Source: Phycisphaerales bacterium (GTDB lineage: Bacteria; Planctomycetota; Phycisphaerae; UBA1845; UTPLA1). Taken from it: DNA of 64,000 nucleotides. Where the stretch lies: NCBI GenBank assembly GCA_020639075.1, contig JACKHI010000002.1, positions 124,001-188,000 on the forward strand. The letters are read 5' to 3'. The notes below the pieces were generated by a model. It saw only the letters and a list, made by a program, of their open reading frames with translations. It had not been told where the DNA came from and made no database searches. Every line of letters starts with the position of its first letter. The first letter of the stretch is position 1. Below are positions 17,301 to 24,710 of this stretch, in pieces. A program made the translations under genes and the position numbers.

Positions 17301-18474
17301 CTGCGCGGCGCACGACGAGCTTCAACCGTTCAACATCTACGATCGTGGAACGGGGCCGTGCCAGTCCACGTATATTCACGGCGCAGGTCACAACGACTTC
17401 AACTGTTGTGGGTTTGTCGACGCCGACGCCGATCCGTCGCTTCTGCTGGGCCGGCAGGATGTCCTGGAACTCGTCAAGGGCGTCTATCTGCCGCTGATCA
17501 AGCACTACGTCGAGGGGAACATCCCATCCAAGGACTTCCTCTGGCGACAGTATGAGTCGCTTCGTCCGGTTGGCGCGTCGGCGTTGGCGGTTGTGGATCG
17601 GCTCTATCGCGAGGGTGACGCCGCCGCGAACTTCATCGTGGACGACTACCAGTCGCAGCCGAAGTTGAATGTCAGTAGTTCCGGCGGCAACGTCGCCTAC
17701 GACGTCTTGAGTCTCGGCGAGAACATCTTGCGCGATCGGGACGGCGAGTTTACATGGATGCTCGGCCAGATGGACTGTGAAGAGCTTCTCGGCGACTTCA
17801 ACGGCGACGGTTACATTGATTCGGACGATTTCGCTGAATTCAGTGCGTGCATGATGGGCCCCGGCGTTCCTGTGCCGCCTGAATGTCTGCCAGGCGATTT
17901 CGATGGCGATGGCGATGTCGACTTCGAGGACTTCCAGGTGTTTCAGCGGGTCTTCGGTACCGGCGTTTCTTGTGACACGAACGGCATGACCATGGCCGGC
18001 GCTGCATATGACGACAGCAAGGGCGCTGTCCTAGGCTGGAACGGCGGTGCGGATCTCTACTACGACATGGAAGTGATCGCCGCGGAGCGCGACTTCTCGG
18101 ATGATGCGTACCTTGCTTTCCGGGCTTGCCAGTTGACGCAACATCCGGACAACGTCGTTGATGATGTGGATCTGACATTCAGCGTGACGCTGCGGGATGG
18201 CAACGGCGTATCGAGCACCATCAACATCGGTCAATACGGCGGTGGAATCGAAGATCCGTTCCAACGGATCGGTACGAACTTCTCGTACTGCGGTCCGAAC
18301 GCCGGCTGGGCGAATGAGTTCGAGGTCATTCGGATCCGGATTACTGACTTCACTCACAACGCGCCGAGTCTCGATCTGACGAATATCGAGGCAGTCCGTC
18401 TTGATTTCGGCCCTTCATACGGATCAGCGACGGGTCGAATTGGGATTGACGAGATTCGTGTCACAGGTGAGTAA
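14386..18474 (+). CDS. Giant exported protein: DNRLRE-like, Cys-rich repeats, degenerate α/β-hydrolase, dockerin
   Basis: This 1362-residue protein starts with a signal peptide ending near residue 22 (ARTMA). Residues 25-225 resemble the DNRLRE β-sandwich module. Residues 227-640 are five Cys-rich repeats of about 82 residues. About 800-1080 is an α/β-hydrolase of the dienelactone/PET-hydrolase type with an oxyanion segment VISHGNG. Its nucleophile elbow reads G-Q-G-R-G-G-E-G, with Gly where Ser is expected, so it is probably inactive. Two Ca-binding loops (DFNGDGYIDSDDF and DFDGDGDVDFEDF) form a dockerin-like pair, followed by a β-rich C-terminal domain. AGGAG precedes the ATG. A strong terminator follows. 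It lies 179 bp after the DUF1501 gene. Confidence 0.85.
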   Translation: MKLRFVSICLSVILIVTARTMADVVSIGADKDNTLYESASGGLSNGSGEHMFAGETGAGELRRAVIAFDVAGNVPAGATIISVTLTLYMSRTIAGIETVTLHPLDADWGEGTSDATGPEGAGATATIGDATWLHTTYDSAFWLNPGGDFSANPSASADVGGDGFYTWGSTPELVADVQSWLDQPAANFGWVVIGNEFALTTSKRFDSRENVEVSQRPVLTINYTVTSGACCHGDGTCEVTTAEKCSEPCDHYLGDGTVCTGACFLQAPAPCCYPDGTCMEMQPCLCTADGGDPQSPFQSCADADCPLPMGACCRPTGTCEVTTPADCAGPCDQYRGDGTDCETSFCFVEVPAPCCYPDGSCVVLNPCLCREGGGTPKSPFLSCANADCPQPMGACCRPTGTCEVTTPDDCAGPCDQYRGDGTDCETSFCFVEAPAPCCYPDGSCVVMNPCLCREGGGDPQSPFLSCETADCPQPTGACCRPDGTCVVTTADECAGPCDRYRGDGTSCLAVLCFAEAPAPCCYPDGTCVEMNPCLCREGGGDPQSPFQSCATADCPQPTGGCCRPDGTCEITTADDCAGPCDQYKGDGTDCSTPCLVYRSRPCCLPNGTCVVISPCVCNAQGGTVQTGVATCAGVVCPPPAQPLQLAGNPLSAYPYFEFVRAYNFDAPVYIAIDPALHPDISGRNCDVYVVAAKSAAEWFADASLVDVRAGGPQFISFDGVTIQDNRFVIVDAADFTGDAGTDVGVGYDIVIDCDRDGFLDSGDYIDGLGDEAGMYIVNDLTMVGPLATTFADYFVTGISAPGHGAERTWYPMNIASMGQLPLVVISHGNGQQHTWYDYLQEHLASYGYIVMSHRTNSIGGPAQAALTTAQHTDAILGQQDTIAGGVLNGHIDSSRIVWIGQGRGGEGIVRAYQKIVSGEFTTVNYGPSDIALLSAIAPTDTNLGAPGSPDLANPLDAPFHLLYGAADGIVNGCAAHDELQPFNIYDRGTGPCQSTYIHGAGHNDFNCCGFVDADADPSLLLGRQDVLELVKGVYLPLIKHYVEGNIPSKDFLWRQYESLRPVGASALAVVDRLYREGDAAANFIVDDYQSQPKLNVSSSGGNVAYDVLSLGENILRDRDGEFTWMLGQMDCEELLGDFNGDGYIDSDDFAEFSACMMGPGVPVPPECLPGDFDGDGDVDFEDFQVFQRVFGTGVSCDTNGMTMAGAAYDDSKGAVLGWNGGADLYYDMEVIAAERDFSDDAYLAFRACQLTQHPDNVVDDVDLTFSVTLRDGNGVSSTINIGQYGGGIEDPFQRIGTNFSYCGPNAGWANEFEVIRIRITDFTHNAPSLDLTNIEAVRLDFGPSYGSATGRIGIDEIRVTGE
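15067..16306 (+). repeat. Five in-frame tandem repeats of about 249 bp
   Basis: The units begin near 15067, 15311, 15560, 15809 and 16058, and each encodes about 82 residues. Each is a double module: a GACCxxxGTCEVTT half with PCDxYxGDGTxC, and a PAPCCYPDGTC half with PCLC and SPFxSC. Units 2 and 3 are nearly identical in DNA, which indicates recent duplication or conversion. Unit 5 is the most diverged. Confidence 0.85.
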
Positions 18475-18576
18475 AGGAGGTTCGCTGCGGAGTCGTGCTC
18501 ATGGGGGCCGAGGGGCTCGCGGCGCCGCAACCTGACCTGTTGTTCGAATCGACACGACCCAATCGCTTGTGGCTAT

Positions 18577-18616
18577 CGCCCGGCACAGTGAAGGTCCGCC
18601 GACACTGTGCCGGGCG
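18577..18616 (+). terminator. Strong terminator after the giant exported protein
   Basis: A perfect 14-bp inverted repeat (CGCCCGGCACAGTG, 18577-18590, with CACTGTGCCGGGCG, 18603-18616) around a 12-nt loop is followed by CGTTTATT. It lies about 100 bp after the stop at 18474 and probably ends the DUF1800-DUF1501-surface protein transcript. Confidence 0.8.
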
Positions 18617-18647
18617 CGTTTATTAGGGTGCATCACGCTTCTGCGGT

Positions 18648-18770
18648 GGGTGCCATGCCTGCTCTTCTTAGCAAGCATGTCGAGGCGAAGCGCGGTTGCG
18701 TCGTGAAGACGTCCATCGGGGGGCGAATTGTCTTGCCGCATGCTCCCCTTGGAGGGGGAGCATGGCACCC
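18648..18770. repeat. Palindromic intergenic element with GGGTGCCATGC arms
   Basis: GGGTGCCATGC at 18648-18658 is the exact inverse of GCATGGCACCC at 18760-18770. Inside the right arm is a second hairpin, CATGCTCCCC with GGGGAGCATG (18739-18764). The 11-mer GCATGGCACCC also ends a hairpin at 55447-55478. It lies between the terminator and tRNA-Tyr and looks like a REP/BIME-type element. Confidence 0.5.
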
Positions 18771-18814
18771 TGCCGGTGTTCGGTACGGAATCATCCCGGT
18801 CAGGGTCTGACGAA

Positions 18815-18896
18815 TGGGCGCGGCTGGATTCGAACCAGCGTAGGCAATGCCAACGGGTTTACAGCCCGTCCCCTTTGGCCACTTGGGTACACGCCC
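18815..18896 (-). tRNA. tRNA-Tyr (GUA)
   Basis: This is an 82-nt class II tRNA with a 7-bp acceptor stem (GGGCGTG with CGCGCCC, one G-U), an anticodon loop CTGTAAA giving GUA, a long variable arm and a TTCGAAT T-loop. The discriminator base is A and CCA is not encoded. Confidence 0.93.
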
Positions 18897-18979
18897 CGGA
18901 TTTATCTGAGTCCCGTAGAATATCCATGATAGGCGCTTCGTCAAGCGCTGTTCCGGCCAGGGTTATCGGCAGGCCCAAC

Positions 18980-19303
18980 ATGACGGATTCGATCAAGCTC
19001 CCTCTGATCTGCGGCATGATGGCCGTCGGCGGTTGGCTCCTGTTAACGGCGCGACGGCGGGCGGCCGGATCGGGGCCGCACTGTGCCTCTTGTGGGTACA
19101 ACCTCTCGCATCTGGAGAGCTCGCGTTGCCCCGAATGCGGCTTGGTCCTGTCGCCCGACACAATTTCCGACGGCCCGCCATCGCGGTTTTCCTGGGGTCG
19201 ATTCTGGATCGGCGCGGCGATGGTATTTGTTCCGGCCATCTGGGTCGTCATCGACTTCGGCATGGCGATCATGCGAATGCCGACGCCGCCCGTCGGGGGG
19301 TGA
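18980..19303 (+). CDS. Small membrane protein with zinc ribbon
   Basis: This 107-residue protein has a first membrane helix (PLICGMMAVGGWLLLTA), a zinc ribbon C-A-S-C-G-Y-N-L ... R-C-P-E-C-G (about residues 35-55) and a second helix (GRFWIGAAMVFVPAIWVVIDFG). The CxxCGY(N/D)L...CPECG ribbon recurs in the genes at 28937 and 29373. Function is unknown. I chose the ATG at 18980, since an upstream in-frame ATG at 18926 lies close to the tRNA. Confidence 0.65.
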   Translation: MTDSIKLPLICGMMAVGGWLLLTARRRAAGSGPHCASCGYNLSHLESSRCPECGLVLSPDTISDGPPSRFSWGRFWIGAAMVFVPAIWVVIDFGMAIMRMPTPPVGG

Positions 19304-19309
19304 CAGGCT

Positions 19310-20164
19310 TCAGGAGGCATCCGCCATGAAATCCGCGATCGCGTCTTTCCAATGACGCGGACGATGACTGGTCAGGGATTCGTAGCGAGCCAGATCGAGA
19401 ACGGAATAGGCGGGCCGTTTCGCCGGCCGTGGAAATTCCGCAGTCGTACATGGCTGAATCGACAGATCGATCGCAGCGAGTCGCAGGATTTCGACCGCGA
19501 ACTCGCACCACGTGCATGCGCCGTCGTTGACGACATGAACATCGCCAGTCGCGTCGGCATCGATCAATCGGAGAATTCCGTCGGCGAGATCTTCGGCGTA
19601 GGTCGGCGATCCTCGCTGGTCGTCGACGACTTTCTTCAGCTTGCCTTCACGAGCCAGGGCCAGGATTGCTGCGGGAAAGCAGGGACCGTCGTGGCCGTAG
19701 ACCCAGGCGGTTCGGACGATCGTCGGATTCGTGTGTGCTTGCCGAACGCGTTGTTCGCCGAGGAGCTTTGAGCGGCCGTAGGCGGAAAGTCGGCCCGGAT
19801 CGCCGGGCGCGGCGTTCGTCGGGATCGGTGTCGTCGCATCGCCGGGGAAAATGTAATCCGTCGAGACGTGGATCAGGCCGGCATCGACATCGGCCGCGGC
19901 GGCCGCAACATGCCCTGCACCTTGTCCGTTGACATGTGTTGCAAGCGCCTCATCCGTCTCGCACTTATCGACCTGCGTGAATGCGGCGCAGTTGACGATC
20001 CAGTTGGGCCGCTCGCGCCTGACGGTTTCCAGCACGGCGTCGGCCATAGTGATGTCGAGTTGCCCGCGATCCGTCTTGATCAGCGTGAGGTCGTCACGCG
20101 CCGCGATCTGCCGAGCGAGGGCGGAGCCGAGCAATCCGTTGGCGCCTGTGACGAGGATTTTCAT
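19310..20164 (-). CDS. rfbD: dTDP-4-dehydrorhamnose reductase
   Basis: This 284-residue NAD(P)H-dependent SDR performs the last step of dTDP-L-rhamnose synthesis, a precursor of surface polysaccharide. The nucleotide-binding motif is GANGLLGSA (residues 7-15), the catalytic Y-x3-K is in LSAYGRSKLLGE, and VSTDYIFPG holds the conserved Ser/Thr-Asp-Tyr. No rfbA, rfbB or rfbC is nearby. The stop is only 7 bp from the convergent zinc-ribbon gene. Confidence 0.95.
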   Translation of the reverse strand: MKILVTGANGLLGSALARQIAARDDLTLIKTDRGQLDITMADAVLETVRRERPNWIVNCAAFTQVDKCETDEALATHVNGQGAGHVAAAAADVDAGLIHVSTDYIFPGDATTPIPTNAAPGDPGRLSAYGRSKLLGEQRVRQAHTNPTIVRTAWVYGHDGPCFPAAILALAREGKLKKVVDDQRGSPTYAEDLADGILRLIDADATGDVHVVNDGACTWCEFAVEILRLAAIDLSIQPCTTAEFPRPAKRPAYSVLDLARYESLTSHRPRHWKDAIADFMADAS

Positions 20165-20285
20165 TTGATGCCGTTATCAGGTTACAGGTGATGACTGCAC
20201 GTCAGTGTTATTTGCGTTCGACAGCCCAATTTTGGTCGCCGATCAGGTCGACGTCGGCTGCCTGTATGGCGCCGCGTCTTGCGAA

Positions 20286-21194
20286 TTACGCCGGCTTCAT
20301 CGCAGGAGGCCAGATCGTACGAAGCGCTGTCAGGATCGTCCGCGTCGCGTTCGACTTATTCAGCGTGTAAAAGTGGATGCCGGGCGCGCCGCGCTGGAGC
20401 AGGTCGAAGCACTGCGCCGTCGCGTAGGCGACGCCCTGCGAGAGGACGGCGTTCTTGTCGTCGCGAAACCGCTCCATCTCGCGGATCAGCGTGGCCGGCA
20501 GGCTCGTGCCGCACATCGTCGTGAAGCGCTTGATCTGTTCGACGTTTGTGATCGGCATGATTCCTGGAATGATGGGCAGGCCGATGCCGGCTTTCCGAGC
20601 GCGGGCGACGAATTCGAAGTACTTGTCGTTGTCGAAAAACAGCTGACTGATCAGAAACTCGGCGCCGCTTTCGGTCTTCTTGATGAGGTTTTCTAGATCT
20701 CGATTCAGATCGCGATCGCCTGTCGCGGAAACGCACTCGACGTGCCCCTCCGGATAACAGGCGCCGCCGATGCAGAAGTCGCCGCGCTGCTTGATGAAGG
20801 CCGTCAACTCACTCGCGTAGGCGAATCCGTCGGCCGGGGGAGTAAAGGACTCTTCCCCCTTGGGCGGATCGCCGCGCAGCGCGAGCACATTCTTGACGTG
20901 ACCGAGTTTGAGTCGATCGAGCACCTGCGCGATCTCGTCGCGTGAAGCGCCGACGCATGTCAGATGGGCCATCGCCGTCAGTCCATAGTGACGCTGGACT
21001 TCGGAAACGAGCTCGATCGTGCGATCGCGCGTACTTCCGCCGGCGCCGTAAGTGACTGACACGAATGTCGGATCGAGATCGCGCAGCGCGCGGACGGACT
21101 CGCGTAAAGACTCGAGCCCCTCGTCCGTCTTCGGGGGGAAAAACTCAAATGAGAACGACGGTCTGCCGCTGGACAGTAGCTCGCGAATCCGCAT
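20286..21194 (-). CDS. metF: 5,10-Methylenetetrahydrofolate reductase
   Basis: This 302-residue flavoenzyme reduces methylene-THF to methyl-THF for methionine synthesis. The TIM-barrel family segments are all present: SFEFFPPKT with the catalytic Glu, SVTYGAGGSTR, HLTCVGAS, NVLALRGDPP and ISQLFFDNDKYFEFV. Length is normal for bacterial MetF. It sits 122 bp upstream of rfbD on the same strand. No SAM riboswitch is recognisable in the short upstream region. Confidence 0.97.
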   Translation of the reverse strand: MRIRELLSSGRPSFSFEFFPPKTDEGLESLRESVRALRDLDPTFVSVTYGAGGSTRDRTIELVSEVQRHYGLTAMAHLTCVGASRDEIAQVLDRLKLGHVKNVLALRGDPPKGEESFTPPADGFAYASELTAFIKQRGDFCIGGACYPEGHVECVSATGDRDLNRDLENLIKKTESGAEFLISQLFFDNDKYFEFVARARKAGIGLPIIPGIMPITNVEQIKRFTTMCGTSLPATLIREMERFRDDKNAVLSQGVAYATAQCFDLLQRGAPGIHFYTLNKSNATRTILTALRTIWPPAMKPA

Positions 21195-21337
21195 TCAGCG
21201 TCTAGCTCCTTTGCACGGGACTTACAAAGGGGCGCAGTATAGCGAAAACCGCGATCGCTGCGCCAAGGGTCGCTTGCCGGGGCCGGACGATGCGATAGTC
21301 GCTCAGACGCCGGTCGAGAAAGTCGGCTGCTCAGGCA

Positions 21338-22081
21338 TCAGGGCGTTTGTTTAGGGGCGGGCTTCTTGTCTTTTTTCTCCTCGGCGCGTCTCTTGGCGAG
21401 CGGCGAGTCTTCGGGGATCGCCTTTTCCAGTTCCTTTTCGATTGCGGCGACGAATTCCTTATCGTCGGGCGTGGTCCGTGGTGAGAAACGATGTGCGATC
21501 CTGCCGTCGCGATCGATGATGAACTTGGCGAAGTTCCACTCTATCGAACCTCCGAACTTATGGTCGGCCTTCTTGTTCGTGAGATAGGCGTAGAGGTCGC
21601 ACTTGTCTTTTCCCTTGACCGAGACTTTGGAGAACATCGGGAAGGTCACACCGTAGTTCTTTTTACAGAAGGCCTTGATCTCCTCGTCACTGCCGGGCTC
21701 TTGTCTCAGGAAGTTGTTGGCAGGAAATCCGAGGATCACGAATCCGCGATCTTTGTACTTCTTAAAGACTTCCTCAAGGCCTTCGTATTGAGGCGTGAGC
21801 CCGCACTTGGATGCGACATTCACCATCAGCACGACGTTCCCTTGGTACTGTCGCAGGTCCTGCTCCTTGCCGTTGATATCCTTCATCTTGAATTCGAGTG
21901 CGGGCATCTTTGACTTCGCCTCCTTGTCATTCGGCGCTTTTTCTTCGGGTTTCTTTTCGGGTTGTTTGGCGGGCTTCGGCGGTTCCGGCGCCGGATCGCC
22001 TGAAGCAATTGAAAGACCGCATGCGCTGGCTGCGACGCAGGCCATCAGTCGAATTCCGATCGTGCTGAATCTCGAACGCAT
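21338..22081 (-). CDS. Exported glutathione peroxidase family protein (Cys type)
   Basis: This 247-residue protein has a signal-like N-terminus, a Pro/Lys/Glu-rich linker (residues 30-58), the peroxidase domain and a Lys-rich tail. The catalytic tetrad is present: Cys93 (NVASKCG, not selenocysteine), Gln126 (RQEPG), Trp181 and Asn182. Cys138 (IKAFC) matches the resolving Cys of thioredoxin-dependent members such as E. coli BtuE, so reduction by a thioredoxin-like protein is likely. The usual FPCNQF is FPANNF. It is divergent from kdsB. Confidence 0.9.
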   Translation of the reverse strand: MRSRFSTIGIRLMACVAASACGLSIASGDPAPEPPKPAKQPEKKPEEKAPNDKEAKSKMPALEFKMKDINGKEQDLRQYQGNVVLMVNVASKCGLTPQYEGLEEVFKKYKDRGFVILGFPANNFLRQEPGSDEEIKAFCKKNYGVTFPMFSKVSVKGKDKCDLYAYLTNKKADHKFGGSIEWNFAKFIIDRDGRIAHRFSPRTTPDDKEFVAAIEKELEKAIPEDSPLAKRRAEEKKDKKPAPKQTP

Positions 22082-22360
22082 AAGTGTGACTCCTCAATGG
22101 TCCAGGATTGCGGACCCAACGATTTCGGGATTGTACCCTTGCCGAGTGAATGCTGGGGATCATAGGGGTTCGAAATGCAGGCGGCGATGGATTCGGCAAA
22201 CCGGTGCAACAGGTACCAGTTCTTAGTTGGCGTCTGAGCGTTGTTGTCACGGGACCGTCACTTCCAGAGGCCGAAAGTCGATCGGCGGGCAACGCGAATC
22301 GGCGAGTCACCGCCACGAGGCCCTTTGACAGGGCTGTAACGCAGGTTACCGTTCTGCGCC
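22082..22360. other. Divergent intergenic region between gpx-like gene and kdsB
   Basis: This 279-bp region should hold promoters for both divergent genes. I see no strong consensus promoter, repeat or small gene. Confidence 0.4.
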
Positions 22361-23095
22361 ATGAATGCTGTTGCCATCATTCCTGCCCGGTACGCCTCGA
22401 CGCGATTTCCCGCGAAGCCGCTGGCTCGGGAGACGGGCAAATACCTGATTCAACACGTCTGTGAGCGTCTGCGCGAGGCGAAGCGGATTTCAAGCGTGAT
22501 CGTCGCGACGGACGACGTTCGAATTCGGGACGCCGTTGAGTCATTCGGCGGTCTCGCTGCGATGACGCGCGAGGACCATCCGAGCGGGACGGATCGCGTC
22601 GCGGAAGTGGCGGCTGGTCTCGACGCCGAGTTGATTCTGAATGTTCAGGGCGACGAACCGGAGATTGATCCCGGCCATCTCGACCTGCTGATTGCGCGGA
22701 TGGAACAGGACAAGAATGCCGAAATCGGCACATTGTGCTGCCCTTTCGGAAAACAGGCGGATCCGCGTGATCCGAACAAGGTCAAAGTCGTCGTTTCGGC
22801 GGGGGGGCGGGCGCTTTACTTTTCGCGATCGCTTATTCCCTTTCCTCGCGACGCGGCGGGCGTGCCAGAGGATCCGTCGCAGTGGTTACTGCATGTGGGC
22901 GTCTACGCCTATCGGCGTGCGGCATTGGTCAAGCTAGCCGCAATGCCGCCGACGTCGATGGAAGTGACTGAGCGGCTCGAACAGCTTCGCGCGCTGGAGA
23001 ACGGCATGGCGATCACCGTCGTTCGCGTCGAGCACGGTGCGTCCGGCATTGACACGCCGGCAGACTATGCGGCCTTCGTCGCGCGTTGTCGTTAG
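22361..23095 (+). CDS. kdsB: 3-deoxy-manno-octulosonate cytidylyltransferase
   Basis: This 244-residue enzyme activates Kdo as CMP-Kdo for lipid A-core assembly, so its presence implies a Kdo-type lipopolysaccharide. Signatures are IIPARYASTRFPAKPL (nucleotide loop), DHPSGTDR, NVQGDEP (Mg-binding Asp) and HVGVYAY. The length is normal. It is a single gene, divergent from the peroxidase and convergent with the PH-like gene. Confidence 0.97.
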   Translation: MNAVAIIPARYASTRFPAKPLARETGKYLIQHVCERLREAKRISSVIVATDDVRIRDAVESFGGLAAMTREDHPSGTDRVAEVAAGLDAELILNVQGDEPEIDPGHLDLLIARMEQDKNAEIGTLCCPFGKQADPRDPNKVKVVVSAGGRALYFSRSLIPFPRDAAGVPEDPSQWLLHVGVYAYRRAALVKLAAMPPTSMEVTERLEQLRALENGMAITVVRVEHGASGIDTPADYAAFVARCR

Positions 23096-23155
23096 GCGCG
23101 GGCTTTTCAGCGTTCATGATACGCCGATCTGGCGTTGTCCACTCGCATAAGCACG

Positions 23156-23608
23156 TCAAGTCGCCGAAGCGGTCTGACTTTGCGACATTGCCGCCCGGAG
23201 CGCATCAATCAGGCCGGGATGGGCCTGGACCTGGATCGTCGTCTGGTCGATTTCCCACTTGTATTGTGGCTCGTCGTCCCGCGTCGTGACGAAAACGTAT
23301 TCCGCGCCGCCGACTCCGCCGCCGGGGGCATAGGTGCCGATGCGTTTGACCTGCGCCCACGGCAAGTGGATCGTGCGTCTCAGTCGGTGGAGGCGGACAC
23401 CGTCGGCATCGATTGTCATACGCGTCACGTAGCCGCGGACAAACGTGTAGAGCGTGATCGCGATGACGGCTGCGGCCGTCATTTTCGTCCACCACAGCGC
23501 GCGGATCGTCAGCACGAAGACCATCAACGCATTGATGGGCGCCATGACGATAAGGAAGATCGTCAGCGGGGTGCGAAACGCCGGCCAGCTTCTACGTTGT
23601 CTGTTCAA
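23156..23608 (-). CDS. Small membrane protein with PH-like domain
   Basis: About 150 residues: two adjacent membrane helices (TPLTIFLIVMAPINALMVF and a second near MTAAAVIAITLYTFV) are followed by a soluble part (MTIDADGVRLHRLRRTIHLPWAQVKRIG) that reads like a bacterial PH domain. The likely start is a TTG at 23608 that overlaps the TGA of the upstream ABM gene (TTGA). No ATG gives a complete first helix. Function is unknown. Confidence 0.6.
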   Translation of the reverse strand: MNRQRRSWPAFRTPLTIFLIVMAPINALMVFVLTIRALWWTKMTAAAVIAITLYTFVRGYVTRMTIDADGVRLHRLRRTIHLPWAQVKRIGTYAPGGGVGGAEYVFVTTRDDEPQYKWEIDQTTIQVQAHPGLIDALRAAMSQSQTASAT

Positions 23609-23889
23609 TGCTCGTAGTATGTGTGAGACGGCCGGCCCGCGAGGATCTGTTCCTTGCCCCAGTTCGCGACGTTTCGGAATGTCTCGGAGCCGATGAAGGC
23701 GTCGAATGCGTCGCGACTGCTCCATTCCGACAGAATGACGTACATCTGGTGGTCGTCGATATCGCGGCACATCCGCGACTGCGTGTGGCCGTCAATGCTC
23801 GCCATCGCCTTGATGACTTTGCGGAAGGCGTTCTCGAAGATCTCTTCCTTGCCGGGGAGCACTTTGTAGTTCATGCCGATTGTGACCAT
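23605..23889 (-). CDS. Antibiotic biosynthesis monooxygenase-domain protein
   Basis: This 94-residue protein is a single ABM (dimeric α+β barrel) domain: MNYKVLPGKEEIFENAFRKV, then MYVILSEWSSRDAFDAFIGS. Such small proteins include heme-degrading and quinol-oxidising enzymes, but many have no known substrate. The ATG at 23889 has GGAG about 11 nt upstream. It is translationally coupled to the PH-like gene. Confidence 0.8.
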   Translation of the reverse strand: MVTIGMNYKVLPGKEEIFENAFRKVIKAMASIDGHTQSRMCRDIDDHQMYVILSEWSSRDAFDAFIGSETFRNVANWGKEQILAGRPSHTYYEH

Positions 23890-24075
23890 TGCCGGGAACT
23901 CCGTTCGTGTAGTGGTCTGTCGCTCGAAATCCTTCGTGGCGAGCGATGCGCCGAGTGTCGATCCGTGGTGGCGGGGCGTCCCGCCCGGGTTCGGTCCGTA
24001 TCCTAGCGGGGTATGCGCCGTCGGCCAATCTTGACGAGAAACGGCGGGCGCTGAGAATGGGTCGTGATATCGCCC

Positions 24076-24117
24076 TTGGGAGAGGTGTCCGAGTGGCTGA
24101 AGGTGCATGCTTGGAAA
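24076..24117 (+). repeat. Partial tRNA-Ser copy (att-like direct repeat, left)
   Basis: These 42 bp are identical to 24885-24926. They comprise TT, a G and the first half of tRNA-Ser(GGA) from the acceptor 5' strand through the anticodon loop TTGGAAA. The copy then stops and the sequence diverges, so it cannot encode a tRNA. A break in the anticodon loop is where many tyrosine recombinases cross over. Confidence 0.9.
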
Positions 24118-24165
24118 TTTCAAACGGCAAACGCAAATAAAGGACTTACAACAGTTTTTGCATGG

Positions 24166-24198
24166 GTTGTTTCAGGGAATGTTGCAGGTTGTTTCAGG
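24166..24198 (+). repeat. Left subterminal repeats of the mini-element
   Basis: A 23-bp unit (24166-24188) starts GTTGTTTCAGGGA and matches 24810-24832 at 22 of 23 positions. A third GTTGTTTCAGG overlaps its end at 24188-24198. The unit begins 49 bp from the left tRNA repeat. Spacing and orientation recall arm-type binding sites of tyrosine recombinases. Confidence 0.6.
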
Positions 24199-24488
24199 TC
24201 AGAAATCCTCTCATCAAGGTCTTTGACATCGTGATCCGTGAGTAACTTAAAGATGCCTTGCGTGGAAGGGGGCAATCACGGGCTTGGACCCCTGTCAACT
24301 CACTTTCGAGGGCGAAGAAGTAAGCGATAAGCACTTGTGAGAATCGACTACTTCATGTTTGTTTGCCTTGCAGTCATCATCCATGGGTTGCGTGGAATCT
24401 AAGAGGAAGTCAAACATGGAATAGAGCCAGCAGGTTGGTACGTGGACCAAAGTAAGCATCAGAAGTTGATGATTGACAGAAGGAGAAA

Positions 24489-24674
24489 GTGTGCAGCATG
24501 CAAATACTTTTTCTTCTTGTCCTACTTGTTTACGCCGTTGCTCTCTTCGGTTTCCAATCGCTGCTCAAAGATAGAATTCGACACCAACCTTGGATAGCTC
24601 GAATAGCGATAGAGGTACTGTACATATTTGTAATGTTTGGTTTGGGGCTCCTCTTACTAGTGCTGTTCAGGTGA
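24489..24674 (+). CDS. Small two-helix membrane protein (element cargo 1)
   Basis: 61 residues from GTG, or 58 from the ATG at 24498. AAGGAG sits just upstream (24480-24485). Two hydrophobic segments (about 4-22 and 41-60) flank a short basic loop (LLKDRIRHQPWIARI). I recognise no family. It is the larger of two genes inside the tRNA-Ser element. Size and topology would fit a small membrane toxin, holin-like or regulatory protein, but that is speculation. Confidence 0.55.
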   Translation: MCSMQILFLLVLLVYAVALFGFQSLLKDRIRHQPWIARIAIEVLYIFVMFGLGLLLLVLFR

Positions 24675-24710
24675 TGAATAGGTAAGTGATGATCTTCCTC
24701 TAGTTCGTTT

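Noticed and set aside
21338..22081. Second selenoprotein (glutathione peroxidase)
   Set aside because: The active-site codon encodes Cys (NVASKCG) and the frame has no internal TGA.
24076..24117. Second tRNA-Ser gene
   Set aside because: Only the 5' half is present. There is no variable arm, T arm or 3' acceptor strand.
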